Part shown: positions 7,216 to 14,712 of the stretch, in pieces
How positions within the stretch are numbered: position 1 is the stretch's first letter
Layout of the letters: every line of letters starts with the position of its first letter
DNA from: an uncultured Eubacteriales bacterium
GTDB lineage: Bacteria; Bacillota; Clostridia; Peptostreptococcales; Anaerovoracaceae
DNA length: 31,647 nt
NCBI GenBank assembly: GCA_905206455.1
Contig: CAJLHL010000012.1
Span: forward strand, 1 to 31,647
Direction: 5' to 3'
Made by a program: the position numbers and the translations under genes
Notes under the pieces: generated by a model
The model's database searches: none
Told to the model about the DNA's origin: nothing
Seen by the model: the letters and a program-made list of their open reading frames with translations, nothing else

Positions 7216-8669
7216 CCGGTATCTACGCCAGACAATCGGTGGAAAAGAAAGATTCTATTTCCGTGGAAACACAGATCCGCATGTGCCGTGAACGCTGTCC
7301 GGACGATGAAGTGACAGTCTACACCGACCGCGGATTCAGCGGAAAAAATCTGAAACGTCCCGGTTATCTGCGAATGATGAGAGATCTGGCCGACGGCAAA
7401 ATCCGCCGGGTCATCGTCTACCGGCTGGACCGTCTGAGCCGCTCCGTCAGCGATTTCAGCGCGATGTGGGAACTCTTTGAACGCCATAATGTGGAATTTT
7501 CTTCCATAAGTGAACAATTCGATACCTCTACGCCGATCGGCAAAGCCATGGTCTATATCATCATGACTTTTGCCCAGCTGGAAAGAGAGACCATCGCAGA
7601 GCGCATCACAGACAACTACTATGCCCGGGTACGTTCCGGCGCCTGGCCCGGAGGCCGGGCGCCCTTCGGCTTTCAGTGCGGCAGAATCCACTCCGGCGGA
7701 CACAGTATTCCCACGCTTACACCCGATCAAAATGCATCCGCCGCCGCAAAGATATTCTCCGACTACGCCAACACCGGCAAAAGCCTGTCCGCTATCGCGC
7801 GGGAACTGACCGCCGCGGGATGCGCTTCCGCCGTCCGTCCCGCCGGCTGGGACAGCAAATCCGTTTCCCGCATTCTCCGCTCTCCCGTCTACGCTCGTGC
7901 GGACCGCGCGGTCCTCTCTTATTACGTGACCGCGGGTATCGGCACCGTTGTCAACAGCGAAGAAGAATTCGACGGTACCTTTTCCGCACTGCTTACCGGC
8001 CGGCGCTCCGCAAAGAGCGGCGCAGTCAATCCGCCGGAACGCCAGACACTGTCTCTGACGAATTTCAGCGGCATCGTCGATTCCGCCACATGGCTGCGCT
8101 GTCAGCAGAAGCTGTCGGGAACGCTTCCTGTGGGAACATCCCGTCCGGGCAGCGCCTCGTTTCTGTCCGGCCTGCTGAAATGCGGAACCTGCGGTTATGC
8201 TGTCAGCGTCAAACGCGCCGGCAGCCGGCGTTATCTTTGCTGCAGCGGACGTTACAATCTGCACATCTGCAGCGTGCGTTCCATCAGCGCCCGGCCGGAA
8301 GAGACGGAGTATATCGTCATAAATGAGATTTCCTCACTGATCCGAAACGCCCTGCGCACTCTCTCCGGAGGACGCCGCCGACTGGATGAAATCGAGACGG
8401 AAATCGAAAATCTGATGCGGCGCTGTTCTCTCGCCGCAGAAACATCGATGAAATACATCAACCGGCGCATCTCACAGCTGGAACAGGAAAAGAAAATCCT
8501 CTCCCGCTGCGGTCATCTTTTATCCGCGCCTTCCCTGCGGCTGCGCGGTTTCGGCGAACTCACAAAAGACGAAAAAAAAGAGGCCGCCGCACTTTTGATC
8601 GACCGCATCGAAATCAGAGGAAGAGATCTGGATATCTACTGGAAACCGCAGCTGACAATTGACGCGTAA
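7212..8669 (+). CDS. Large serine recombinase (site-specific integrase/excisionase)
   Basis: A 485-residue large serine recombinase. The N-terminal resolvase domain has the catalytic Ser9 in YARQSVEKKDS and the Arg cluster YRLDRLSRS (71-79). The long E helix (MTFAQLERETIAER) follows. Then comes the recombinase domain, starting PGGRAPFGF, and the zinc ribbon with Cys324, Cys327, Cys343/344 and Cys353. A coiled-coil region lies at about 385-435 and a short C-terminal tail follows. All key residues are present, so it is probably active. The start is TTG 7212; the first ATG would remove Ser9. Its stop lies 66 nt from the attL core. It is the obvious enzyme for the att sites at both ends of the element. 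Confidence 0.95.
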   Translation: MTGIYARQSVEKKDSISVETQIRMCRERCPDDEVTVYTDRGFSGKNLKRPGYLRMMRDLADGKIRRVIVYRLDRLSRSVSDFSAMWELFERHNVEFSSISEQFDTSTPIGKAMVYIIMTFAQLERETIAERITDNYYARVRSGAWPGGRAPFGFQCGRIHSGGHSIPTLTPDQNASAAAKIFSDYANTGKSLSAIARELTAAGCASAVRPAGWDSKSVSRILRSPVYARADRAVLSYYVTAGIGTVVNSEEEFDGTFSALLTGRRSAKSGAVNPPERQTLSLTNFSGIVDSATWLRCQQKLSGTLPVGTSRPGSASFLSGLLKCGTCGYAVSVKRAGSRRYLCCSGRYNLHICSVRSISARPEETEYIVINEISSLIRNALRTLSGGRRRLDEIETEIENLMRRCSLAAETSMKYINRRISQLEQEKKILSRCGHLLSAPSLRLRGFGELTKDEKKEAAALLIDRIEIRGRDLDIYWKPQLTIDA

Positions 8670-9252
8670 AGGTATGGAATTCCCCGGGATAAGAGAGATA
8701 AACGCGGTCCGAGTCTTCCACCGGGGCGCACGCATCAACAGACCACTGGATCGTCTGATAGCCGAGAGATTCCGCCGTATTGATCAGGCGATCGGAATAA
8801 GAGCCGTACGGGGGTCGGAAAAGAACAGGCCGTTTTCCCGTCAGAGATTCAATGGTATCGGCTGACGTATTGAGTTCCTGAGCGATCTCCTCTTCGCTGA
8901 GATTCGCCATATCCGGATGCGTCGTCGAGTGATTGCCGATGTCATGCCCTCTTTCCGCGATCATCTTGACGTCCTCCGGAAATTCTTTCGACCAGAAATC
9001 CACCAGAAAGAAAGTAGCCTTTACGTCGTAAGTATCGAGAATATCGAGGATCCCCTCTGTGAATTCATCGCCCCAGGCCGCGTCAAAACTGATCGCAACC
9101 TGTTTTTTATCCGTATCCACGCCATAAATCGGAACCCGCCGTTCCTGGCCGAAAGATACGCTGCAGACAGCGATCGCTACTCCCAGCGCCGCCGCCATCA
9201 CAAACATAAATATCTTTTTCAGCTTTCGCCGTCCTCCTGACATGTCTTCCAT
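8614..9252 (-). CDS. Polysaccharide deacetylase (PdaB-like), N-terminal part of interrupted gene
   Basis: ATG 9252 has GGAGG 9 nt upstream; the longer frame to 9417 has no such signal. The product begins with a membrane anchor or signal (KIFMFVMAAALGVAIAV), then a NodB domain. Motif 1 is ISFDAAWGDE (Asp57), the metal-binding motif GNHSTTHPD (His108, His112) follows, and motif 3 is RPPYGSYSD (146-154). At Asp173 (QWSVD) native coding ends at the att core; 39 unrelated residues from the element follow up to 8614, overlapping the recombinase 3' end on the opposite strand. As it stands the enzyme lacks the second half of motif 4 and motif 5 and should be inactive. The family removes acetyl groups from peptidoglycan or a related polymer during sporulation. 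Confidence 0.9.
   Translation of the reverse strand: MEDMSGGRRKLKKIFMFVMAAALGVAIAVCSVSFGQERRVPIYGVDTDKKQVAISFDAAWGDEFTEGILDILDTYDVKATFFLVDFWSKEFPEDVKMIAERGHDIGNHSTTHPDMANLSEEEIAQELNTSADTIESLTGKRPVLFRPPYGSYSDRLINTAESLGYQTIQWSVDACAPVEDSDRVYLSYPGEFHTFTRQLSAAVSSRYPDLFL
8714..8754. other. attL-like junction of the recombinase element (B arm / P' arm)
   Basis: On the gene strand the B arm (8754-8737) reads ATCCAGTGGTCTGTT, then core GA (8736-8735), then the P' arm TGCGTGCGCCCCGGTGGAA (8734-8714). The reconstructed attB has ACTGGA at 9-14 nt from the core on both sides. The reconstructed attP has TGGA at 15-18 nt on both sides. A larger distance from the core in attP than in attB fits the known placement of the zinc-domain contact in large serine integrase sites. 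Confidence 0.8.
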
Positions 9253-9613
9253 AATACTCATCCTCCAAACTGCAAGATTCAACAATTTATCTGTACAGAG
9301 CATCGTCTCTGCGGGCAGAACAGCGGAATTTCCCGGTCCTGCTTCGTTTTTTCCCCGCCGGATCCGATTTTCCCCGGGAGAAACAAAATGACAGACGCAA
9401 ATCATTAGACAATGCACTAAAAATATATTATAATATTCATTATTTTATTCGTTCATACCGTACAATTCTGCTGACGGATTCCGTATCTGAGGTTTCCGTT
9501 GCGTTTTTCTGTGTCTTCAGCGGGAATGCAGTATTCTTCATACAATTCTGTTCTCGGCGAAAACGCGGAACCTATGGAAGAAAAAATATCTCACATTTTA
9601 ACGGAGGGCAATA
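9253..9613. other. Divergent intergenic region between deacetylase and hom
   Basis: 361 bp without a convincing gene. It holds the hom promoter (9406-9434) and a ~170-nt hom leader. The leader has two similar pieces, TACAATTCTG at about 9460 and again at about 9541, but no clear terminator or riboswitch. I could not find a convincing sigma-factor promoter for the deacetylase. A 20-nt stretch at 9328-9347 is identical to one in the kinase gene at 27-46. Confidence 0.6.
9406..9434 (+). promoter_or_regulatory. Sigma-A-type promoter of hom
   Basis: TAGACA (9406-9411), a 17-nt spacer, then a perfect TATAAT (9429-9434). Transcription would begin near 9441, giving a leader of about 170 nt before the hom ATG. 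Confidence 0.65.
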
Positions 9614-10909
9614 ATGAAGCATATCAAAGTCGGTATTCTCGGCATCGGGAATGTGGCCGTCGGTACATACAAAGCGCTGGAGATGAACTGCCGCAGAATC
9701 GAGCAGTCCTCCGGCGTATCCATCGATATTATAAAAATACTCAACAGAAGCCCTGAAAAAGACAGAGGCATTACGGTAGCGGAAGGAGTCTACACACAGG
9801 ACCCGGCAGATATTTTAGACAATCCTCAGATCGATATCGTCGTCGAACTCATCGGAGGTATCGAGCCTGCGTCGGAATACATGGCCAGAGCGCTCAGAAA
9901 CGGCAAGCATGTGGTTACGGCAAACAAAGCCGCTATCGCGGCCAAAGGCGATATGCTTCAGCAGCTGGCTCTGGAAAACGGCGTTATGCTTCGCTTCGAA
10001 GCCAGCGTCGGCGGAGGGATCCCTATCCTGAACGCGCTTTCCACCGCACTTTTATCCAACGATTTCGATGAAATTCTCGGTATCGTAAACGGTACTACGA
10101 ACTATATTCTGACGCAGATGACAGAATACGGACTGGATTACGAAGACGTCCTGAAGGATGCCCAGGAAAAAGGCTTTGCGGAAAGAGATCCTTCCGGCGA
10201 TGTAGAAGGCATCGATGTAGCCAATAAACTGTCGATCCTCATGTCCATCGTCTTCGGCATCCGCATCGCTCCGGAAGACATCCCGACACAGGGCATCACG
10301 TCCATTACGAAAGACGACATCAACTTCGCCACCCAGTTCGGCTACAAGATCAAACTGCTGGCTACCGCAAAAAAAACAGAACGCACAGTGGAGTGTCACG
10401 TACAGCCTTCCCTGGTGCCTTTCGAACATCCTCTGGCGTCCGTAAGCAATGAATTCAACGCTCTCTTTGTCAAGGGCAACGCGGTGGACGATCTCATGTT
10501 TTACGGAAAGGGCGCAGGTCCGCTGCCTACGGGAAGCGCCGTTCTGGGGGACATCATAGAGATCGCCAGAGCGATCGACAAAGGCTGCGCCTTCGATTCC
10601 ACACCGATCCTGAAATCCTACGACGACGTGATTTATGGCGGTGAAGGAAAAAACAAATATTATCTCAAACTCATCGTAGAGGATCGTCCGGGCGTTCTGG
10701 GCAGCATCTCCTCTACTTTCGGAAAATACGGCATCGGCATCGCCTCTATGATGCAGAGACCGGTCCCGAAAAAATTCTCCGACGGCACCGTCCCTCTCGT
10801 ATTTATTCTGCACCAGGCGGAAAGGAACGTCCTGGACGCCGCCCTCGAAGAGCTCTATACCCACTCTTATGTCTCTTCCCTCGGAAGCGTCATCCGGGTA
10901 GAAGAATAA
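9614..10909 (+). CDS. hom: Homoserine dehydrogenase
   Basis: A 431-residue NAD(P)-dependent enzyme that reduces aspartate semialdehyde to homoserine, the branch point to threonine and methionine. The Rossmann start is VGILGIGNVAVGTYKALE. GKHVVTANKAAIA and the catalytic-domain signature IVNGTTNYILTQM follow, then KDAQEKGFAERDPSGDVEG. A C-terminal ACT domain (about 352-431, YLKLIVEDRPGVLGSISSTF) suggests feedback control by threonine. Length is normal. ATG 9614 has GGAGGG upstream. The gene stands alone on the plus strand, with a good promoter and hairpins after it. Confidence 0.96.
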   Translation: MKHIKVGILGIGNVAVGTYKALEMNCRRIEQSSGVSIDIIKILNRSPEKDRGITVAEGVYTQDPADILDNPQIDIVVELIGGIEPASEYMARALRNGKHVVTANKAAIAAKGDMLQQLALENGVMLRFEASVGGGIPILNALSTALLSNDFDEILGIVNGTTNYILTQMTEYGLDYEDVLKDAQEKGFAERDPSGDVEGIDVANKLSILMSIVFGIRIAPEDIPTQGITSITKDDINFATQFGYKIKLLATAKKTERTVECHVQPSLVPFEHPLASVSNEFNALFVKGNAVDDLMFYGKGAGPLPTGSAVLGDIIEIARAIDKGCAFDSTPILKSYDDVIYGGEGKNKYYLKLIVEDRPGVLGSISSTFGKYGIGIASMMQRPVPKKFSDGTVPLVFILHQAERNVLDAALEELYTHSYVSSLGSVIRVEE

Positions 10910-10950
10910 CAGACTTCATACAGAACAGTATAAAAACTTGAGAACACAGA

Positions 10951-11043
10951 GCGCCGGAAACGGCGCGAGCCAAAAGAGAGCCGTCCAAAATCGATGCTCT
11001 TTCCTCCGTCTTTCGGAAAAGAATCGAAAGAGAGCGGCTCTTC
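10951..11043 (+). other. Hairpin cluster downstream of hom
   Basis: Two structures follow the hom stop. The first is a perfect GCGCCG-GAAA-CGGCGC hairpin with a GNRA tetraloop (10951-10966). The second is a larger nested one whose outer stem pairs AGAGCCG (10977-10983) with CGGCTCT (11035-11041). Neither ends in a clear T run. They may be 3' end stabilisers of the hom transcript or parts of a small RNA. Confidence 0.4.
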
Positions 11044-11059
11044 TTTCGCAAACAAAGAG

Positions 11060-11117
11060 ACAGGAGAGCCATGATCTCCGCAAAGCACCTGCTTCCCGGA
11101 GATCATGCGCTCCCCTG
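11060..11117. terminator. Bidirectional terminator between hom and the Kae1-like gene
   Basis: A stem of about 20 pairs: CATGATCTCCG pairs perfectly with CGGAGATCATG, and outer ACAGG-GAGC pairs with GCTC-CCTGT. The loop is about 15 nt. Plus-strand side continues CTTTCCGTTATTTTG; minus-strand side continues CTTTGTTTG. It lies between two convergent units and probably ends both. Confidence 0.7.
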
Positions 11118-11125
11118 TCTTTCCG

Positions 11126-12271
11126 TTATTTTGTCATTCTTTTTGATTTCTCATCCAATTCTTTCCGATGCGTTCTGAGATATTCCGCGACGCCCAGCCT
11201 CGCGATACCGCACGCATTGTCGGAACTCATTTCCGGATCGCCGAAGACTGCCCGAAATCCCTGTTTTTTGAGTCTGGCGTCCAACTCTCTTCTCAGAAAT
11301 TGACTCGCGGAAACTCCGCCTGCAAATACGATGGTATCCGTTTCCGCGGACTGAAGAGCGCTGACGGACAGCCGCAGAAGAGCGTCCGCCATCCGGCAGA
11401 ACAGTTCTGCCGCCAGTCTGCGTTCCTCCGCCGATAATTCAGACTCCCGCCGCGCTTCTTCCCCGTCTTTCCCGGAAAAAAGCGTATCCTCATCCAGGGA
11501 ACGTATTTTTCCGGACACCGTTTCTCTGTCTTTCCTTTTCTTTAAATTCCCGATCTCTCTTAAAATTTGCGTCTCTATACCCGAAAGATTGGCATAGGCC
11601 CCTTCCACATGAATGGGTCCGGTCACCGGATGCCCGATCTTCGTATTCCCCCTGGAGGAATATTTTAAAGAACCGGGAACCACCGTCCGGCAGACAATGC
11701 GGTCCAGCGCAGCGCCTGCGGGAAATCCGAGCCCCAGAGCCACACCGGCACGGTCGATGAGCTGACCGAAAGATAAATCCCGGATTCCGCCGATCACACA
11801 GACCGGGCGGCAGCCCTGCGTCGCCAGAATTTCCCCTGTTCCTCCCGACAAGTGAAAAGACACCGTCCGAACACTCTCATCCAGAGCCCCGCAGACCGCA
11901 GCGATATGGCCCTCCTGATGAGAATACCGATAGACGGGAACTCTCAGAGCCGCTGCGATGCTTTCCGCAACGCTTACACCGGCGCGGAAAACCGGCATAT
12001 AAGAGCCTTCCACAGGTCTGGGACGCTCGCTGACCGCAACGGCACAGATATTTTCCCTTCTGATTCCGCTCTCTGACACAGCCCGGCGCACCAGCCCGGG
12101 CAGATTTTCTACATGCTGAAAAAGGGCGTGCGACTGGCGCAGCCCTCTCTCTCCTTCTCTGACCTTCAGCAGGCTGCGGCAGTCGGCGAGAATCTCTCCC
12201 GACAGATCCGCGATCGCCGCCGACGTCGTATAATTGCTGGTATCGAAAGCCAGCACTCCGCCGCTGCTCAT
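11126..12271 (-). CDS. TsaD/Kae1-like protein (clostridial paralogue)
   Basis: A 381-residue ASKHA-fold protein of the Kae1/TsaD family. The start FDTSNYTTSAA and the metal motif SHQEGH (His118, His122) are TsaD hallmarks, and FAGGVSASQFLR near the C-terminus matches the family's nucleotide-binding loop. A charged insertion of about 45 residues (KKRKDRETVSGK region) precedes that loop. TsaD itself makes the t6A37 modification of tRNA; this divergent copy next to nusB is probably a paralogue with an unknown role, since no tsaB or tsaE is nearby. ATG 12271 follows the nusB stop with AGAAGGG just upstream; ATG 12292, overlapping nusB, is an alternative. Confidence 0.8.
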   Translation of the reverse strand: MSSGGVLAFDTSNYTTSAAIADLSGEILADCRSLLKVREGERGLRQSHALFQHVENLPGLVRRAVSESGIRRENICAVAVSERPRPVEGSYMPVFRAGVSVAESIAAALRVPVYRYSHQEGHIAAVCGALDESVRTVSFHLSGGTGEILATQGCRPVCVIGGIRDLSFGQLIDRAGVALGLGFPAGAALDRIVCRTVVPGSLKYSSRGNTKIGHPVTGPIHVEGAYANLSGIETQILREIGNLKKRKDRETVSGKIRSLDEDTLFSGKDGEEARRESELSAEERRLAAELFCRMADALLRLSVSALQSAETDTIVFAGGVSASQFLRRELDARLKKQGFRAVFGDPEMSSDNACGIARLGVAEYLRTHRKELDEKSKRMTK

Positions 12272-12281
12272 CGCGCCCTTC

Positions 12282-12728
12282 TCATCTCTCATCTTTGCCG
12301 CCTGCAGACGTCTCGCACGAATCAGCCGGTACGCCGGCATCCCGCGCGGCGCTTCCCAGCACGCCGTTGATAAACTTCGACGACTTTTCTGTACTGTATT
12401 TTTTTGCCAGTTCTACCGCTTCATTGATCGTCACCGAAACCGGAATATCTGTCAGATAGCAGATCTCGGCCAGCGCCAGACGCAGAATCGCCAGATCCAC
12501 TTTCGGAAGACGGGAAGTCTTCCACCGAACGCTGTACCGGTCGATCAACTCATCGATTTCCTTCAGGTTTGACGCCGCCGCCCGATAACCGTTTACAAAA
12601 TATTCCGTAATCTGAGAATCCGCCTGCAACGCCGTAAACTTTTCGTATTCCTCTGCGCTGAAATCTTCCTGTACTCCCATCTGATAAATCATTTTCATCA
12701 GATTTTCTCTTTCGCCCGTCCGTGCCAT
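12282..12728 (-). CDS. nusB: Transcription antitermination factor NusB
   Basis: A 148-residue all-helical RNA-binding protein that joins the NusB-NusE (S10) antitermination complex on boxA of rRNA transcripts. The C-terminal signature is clear: LPKVDLAILRLALAEICYL, then PVSVTINEAVELAKKYSTE and KFINGVLGS. ATG 12728 has GGAGGAG directly upstream. It sits between asp23 and the Kae1-like gene on one strand, an arrangement common in Clostridia. The 140 bp between it and asp23 hold no gene. Confidence 0.95.
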   Translation of the reverse strand: MARTGERENLMKMIYQMGVQEDFSAEEYEKFTALQADSQITEYFVNGYRAAASNLKEIDELIDRYSVRWKTSRLPKVDLAILRLALAEICYLTDIPVSVTINEAVELAKKYSTEKSSKFINGVLGSAARDAGVPADSCETSAGGKDER

Positions 12729-12868
12729 AACTCCTCCGTTGATGTATATGATGTTCCGCTGCCGCTTCTCTTCGCTGATCCGTACTTCGTGTCTGCCTTC
12801 CTCCGGCCGCCGCGCCGCTCTGCCGTTTCTTCCCCCGCAGATGCGGTCGGGGAATCGCTCTTTCGTAT

Positions 12869-13222
12869 TTATTCGCCGCTTTCCTCGAAATGAATCGACT
12901 GAACGTGAATATTCACAAAAGTCACCTTCATACCGGTGAGCTCTTCCACTTCTTTTTTCACTCTTTCCTGTATGCTCCAGGCCACAGATGGTATTTTGAC
13001 GCCGTATTCCACGGTAATATGAAGATCGATGACGATCTCTCCGTCGCTCTGACTGATTTTCACACCCCGCGATTCAGAGGTCTTTCCGAGAATATTCTTC
13101 TGAATCGTATCGGAAAAATCCGACACCAGTCCATAGACTCCTTTGGTATCCAATGCGGCTTTCGCCGCACAGACAGCGATCACCTTATCCGTTATCCGAA
13201 TGCTTCCCAGCTCTTCACTCAC
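12869..13222 (-). CDS. Asp23/Gls24 family protein
   Basis: A 117-residue Asp23/Gls24 (DUF322) protein. It contains GSIRITDKVIAVCAAKAAL, then the VKISQSDGEIVIDLHITVEYG strand pair and SIQERVKKEVEELTGMKV, with the VNIHVQSIHF ending typical of the family. These proteins form cell-envelope-associated assemblies and are often stress-related. The GTG start at 13222 is chosen because AAGGAGA lies about 7 nt upstream; an upstream in-frame ATG at 13288 has no such signal. It heads the asp23-nusB-Kae1-like unit. Confidence 0.9.
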   Translation of the reverse strand: MSEELGSIRITDKVIAVCAAKAALDTKGVYGLVSDFSDTIQKNILGKTSESRGVKISQSDGEIVIDLHITVEYGVKIPSVAWSIQERVKKEVEELTGMKVTFVNIHVQSIHFEESGE

Positions 13223-13314
13223 AGCCGCGTCTCCTTTCTGCAGCCGGCGCCGAACGCCGTTTCTGCCCCGCCCGGATCCCGTCTCCATCCGCCGGGGAAC
13301 TTTTCTGTGATATA

Positions 13315-13343
13315 TGATAACAGATCAGGCGCCGTTTTACAAC
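13315..13343 (-). promoter_or_regulatory. Sigma-A-type promoter of the asp23-nusB unit
   Basis: On the minus strand TTGTAA (13343-13338), 17 nt, TATCAT (13320-13315), followed by a ~90-nt leader to the asp23 GTG. It lies between the end of spoIIIAH and asp23, so the unit need not depend on the spoIIIA transcript. Confidence 0.6.
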
Positions 13344-13368
13344 GATGCAAATTCCGTGCCCGCAGCCT

Positions 13369-14079
13369 TTACGCTGCGGCGCTCTTCGCCTGAACCACGA
13401 TACCGTCCGCATTTCTGCCTGTCTCGCGCATGACGATATCGAGGATTCTCGCCGCATCCTGATCGTCGATACTGTCCGCCTGAACCGTCACGTTGACCGA
13501 TTTATCGGTGACGATGACGAAAGCATCGCTGTATCCTTTGCTCCGAATGAGATTTTCCAGTGATTTCTCCATATCCATATATTTGATGATCTTATCCTTC
13601 TGCTCCTTTGCGCTGTTCTTTTCCGATCCTTCTCCTGCATTGTCGATCGTATCGGTGAGAACGGAAATCATCTCATTTCTGTCATATGCCAGAGTCTCCC
13701 GGGCTTCTTTAAAAAATTCATCCGAACCGGCGACGGAAGATGCGTCGTCCGACGTCACTGTCTCCGTCTTTTCACCGGACGCCGCTCCGGCGGCATCTTT
13801 GTCAGCCGTGCTGTCACCGCCGGCTTTATCCCCGTTCTGAGCGGCATCGGAAGAACTTCCCTCGGCTGCGCTGAGATTGAGACTGTCCACCAGAACGTCT
13901 CCGCTGTGAGCGGCCATCTCTTCGTTCTCATAATCCTCATATCCCGCGGATACGCCCAAAGCTCCTTTTTCGCTGAGCTTGCCGTTGACCACGCCGATAC
14001 AGCAGACGAGAGCAACGACACAGACAAAAATGATCCCGTTATGGGATTTCAGTTTCTCTTTATCAAATATCTTTTTCAC
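13369..14079 (-). CDS. spoIIIAH: Stage III sporulation protein AH
   Basis: A 236-residue mother-cell protein that spans the outer forespore membrane and meets forespore SpoIIQ in the feeding-tube channel. The N-terminal transmembrane helix (NGIIFVCVVALVCCIGVV) is followed by a long low-complexity linker rich in Ala, Asp, Ser and Gly (about 60-125). The conserved YscJ/FliF-like domain follows: ARETLAYDRNEMISVL, KSLENLIRSKGYSDAFVIV, then a VQADSIDDQDAARILDIV ending. The start is GTG 14079 with GAGGAGG 8 nt upstream. Last gene of the spoIIIA operon; a C-G rich hairpin overlaps its stop but has no T run. Confidence 0.93.
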   Translation of the reverse strand: MKKIFDKEKLKSHNGIIFVCVVALVCCIGVVNGKLSEKGALGVSAGYEDYENEEMAAHSGDVLVDSLNLSAAEGSSSDAAQNGDKAGGDSTADKDAAGAASGEKTETVTSDDASSVAGSDEFFKEARETLAYDRNEMISVLTDTIDNAGEGSEKNSAKEQKDKIIKYMDMEKSLENLIRSKGYSDAFVIVTDKSVNVTVQADSIDDQDAARILDIVMRETGRNADGIVVQAKSAAA

Positions 14080-14206
14080 AGATGATTCCTCCTCATAATT
14101 AACCGTTTGCCTTCAGCAAAAAACCGTCTTCTGTCCGCTGGATGCGGCGAAACGCCGATGCTGCTCCACAGGCAGCATGCGGCTTTTCCCTCCGCTCTTC
14201 GGCGGA

Positions 14207-14650
14207 TCAGGACATCGAATACACCGCCACACTGGAATAAGGCACATCGCATACAGTGGCCACAGCCTCTGTGATTTTCGACTGGATCACCGGGTTTTCC
14301 GCGCCTTCCGCCGCCACGATCACACCTTTCACCTCTCCTCCTTTCTCCTCGTCATCCCCTGAAAGAAAGACAGACGCCGACGGACTCTCCTCACTGCTGC
14401 GGATCATGACATGGACTTCTCCGACGCCCGCGATACATTCCAGAATATTTTCCAGGCGGATTTCCTCCGCCGTCTTTCCTTCGTCATCGTAGGATACCTG
14501 ATCTTCTCCCGTCATCAGACTGCTCCGGCCGTCTTTGTCCGTCACCATCGAATTCAGAAACAGCAGAGATATCAGCATCAGAAGCAGCACGGCTGCCGCA
14601 GTCATCAGCATTTTCTTTTTCCCCTCACCGCCTTCAGCAAACTTTTTCAT
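14207..14650 (-). CDS. spoIIIAG: Stage III sporulation protein AG
   Basis: A 147-residue protein: one N-terminal transmembrane helix (MLMTAAAVLLLMLISLLFL), then a periplasm-like domain with LENILECIAGVGEVHVMI and GVIVAAEGAENPVIQSKITEAV. These segments are diagnostic of SpoIIIAG, which forms a large ring in the intermembrane space during engulfment. I chose ATG 14650 (AAAGGG 8 nt upstream); a GTG three codons earlier is possible. It is shorter than the B. subtilis protein mainly in the linker. The gap to spoIIIAH is 127 nt. Confidence 0.93.
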   Translation of the reverse strand: MKKFAEGGEGKKKMLMTAAAVLLLMLISLLFLNSMVTDKDGRSSLMTGEDQVSYDDEGKTAEEIRLENILECIAGVGEVHVMIRSSEESPSASVFLSGDDEEKGGEVKGVIVAAEGAENPVIQSKITEAVATVCDVPYSSVAVYSMS

Positions 14651-14712
14651 CGTAAACACCCTTTCTTCATATATATTCCCGGTTGCCGTCTTCCATGCCC
14701 CAAAATGGCGGA

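Larger units (their letters stand above)
5024..8735. mobile_element. Site-specific serine-recombinase intervening element in the deacetylase gene
   Basis: The 3.71-kb insertion separates the two halves of the deacetylase gene. It holds ridA and ilvA on the minus strand and a small ORF plus a large serine recombinase on the plus strand, diverging from one intergenic region. The two junctions share only TGA, with GA at the symmetry centre. Removing the DNA between them restores the host frame exactly (518 + 370 = 888 nt, 296 codons including stop). Element ends joined together form an inverted-arm attP. The inserted length (3711 nt) and the intact recombinase indicate a young or maintained element rather than a degraded one. 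By analogy with sigK/skin elements it may excise in the mother cell; excision itself is inference. Confidence 0.85.

Noticed and set aside
7113..8264. Long minus-strand open frame (383 codons) opposite the recombinase
   Set aside because: It has no ribosome binding site or recognisable domain. The recombinase on the other strand has full catalytic motifs.
5006..8754. The inverted similarity of the two element ends as a phase-variable invertible switch
   Set aside because: Inversion between these arms would not join the two deacetylase halves in frame. The similarity is explained by the two arms of an imperfectly palindromic attP, and the flanks join perfectly by excision.
4654..9252. The deacetylase as an ordinary dead pseudogene
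   Set aside because: Both halves are open, all motifs are intact, the joint is in frame and the recombinase is intact, so a reversible interruption fits better. It cannot be excluded without seeing excision.
9253..9417. N-terminal extension of the deacetylase to 9417
   Set aside because: No ribosome binding site there, while ATG 9252 has GGAGG at 9 nt and is followed at once by a basic stretch and membrane helix.
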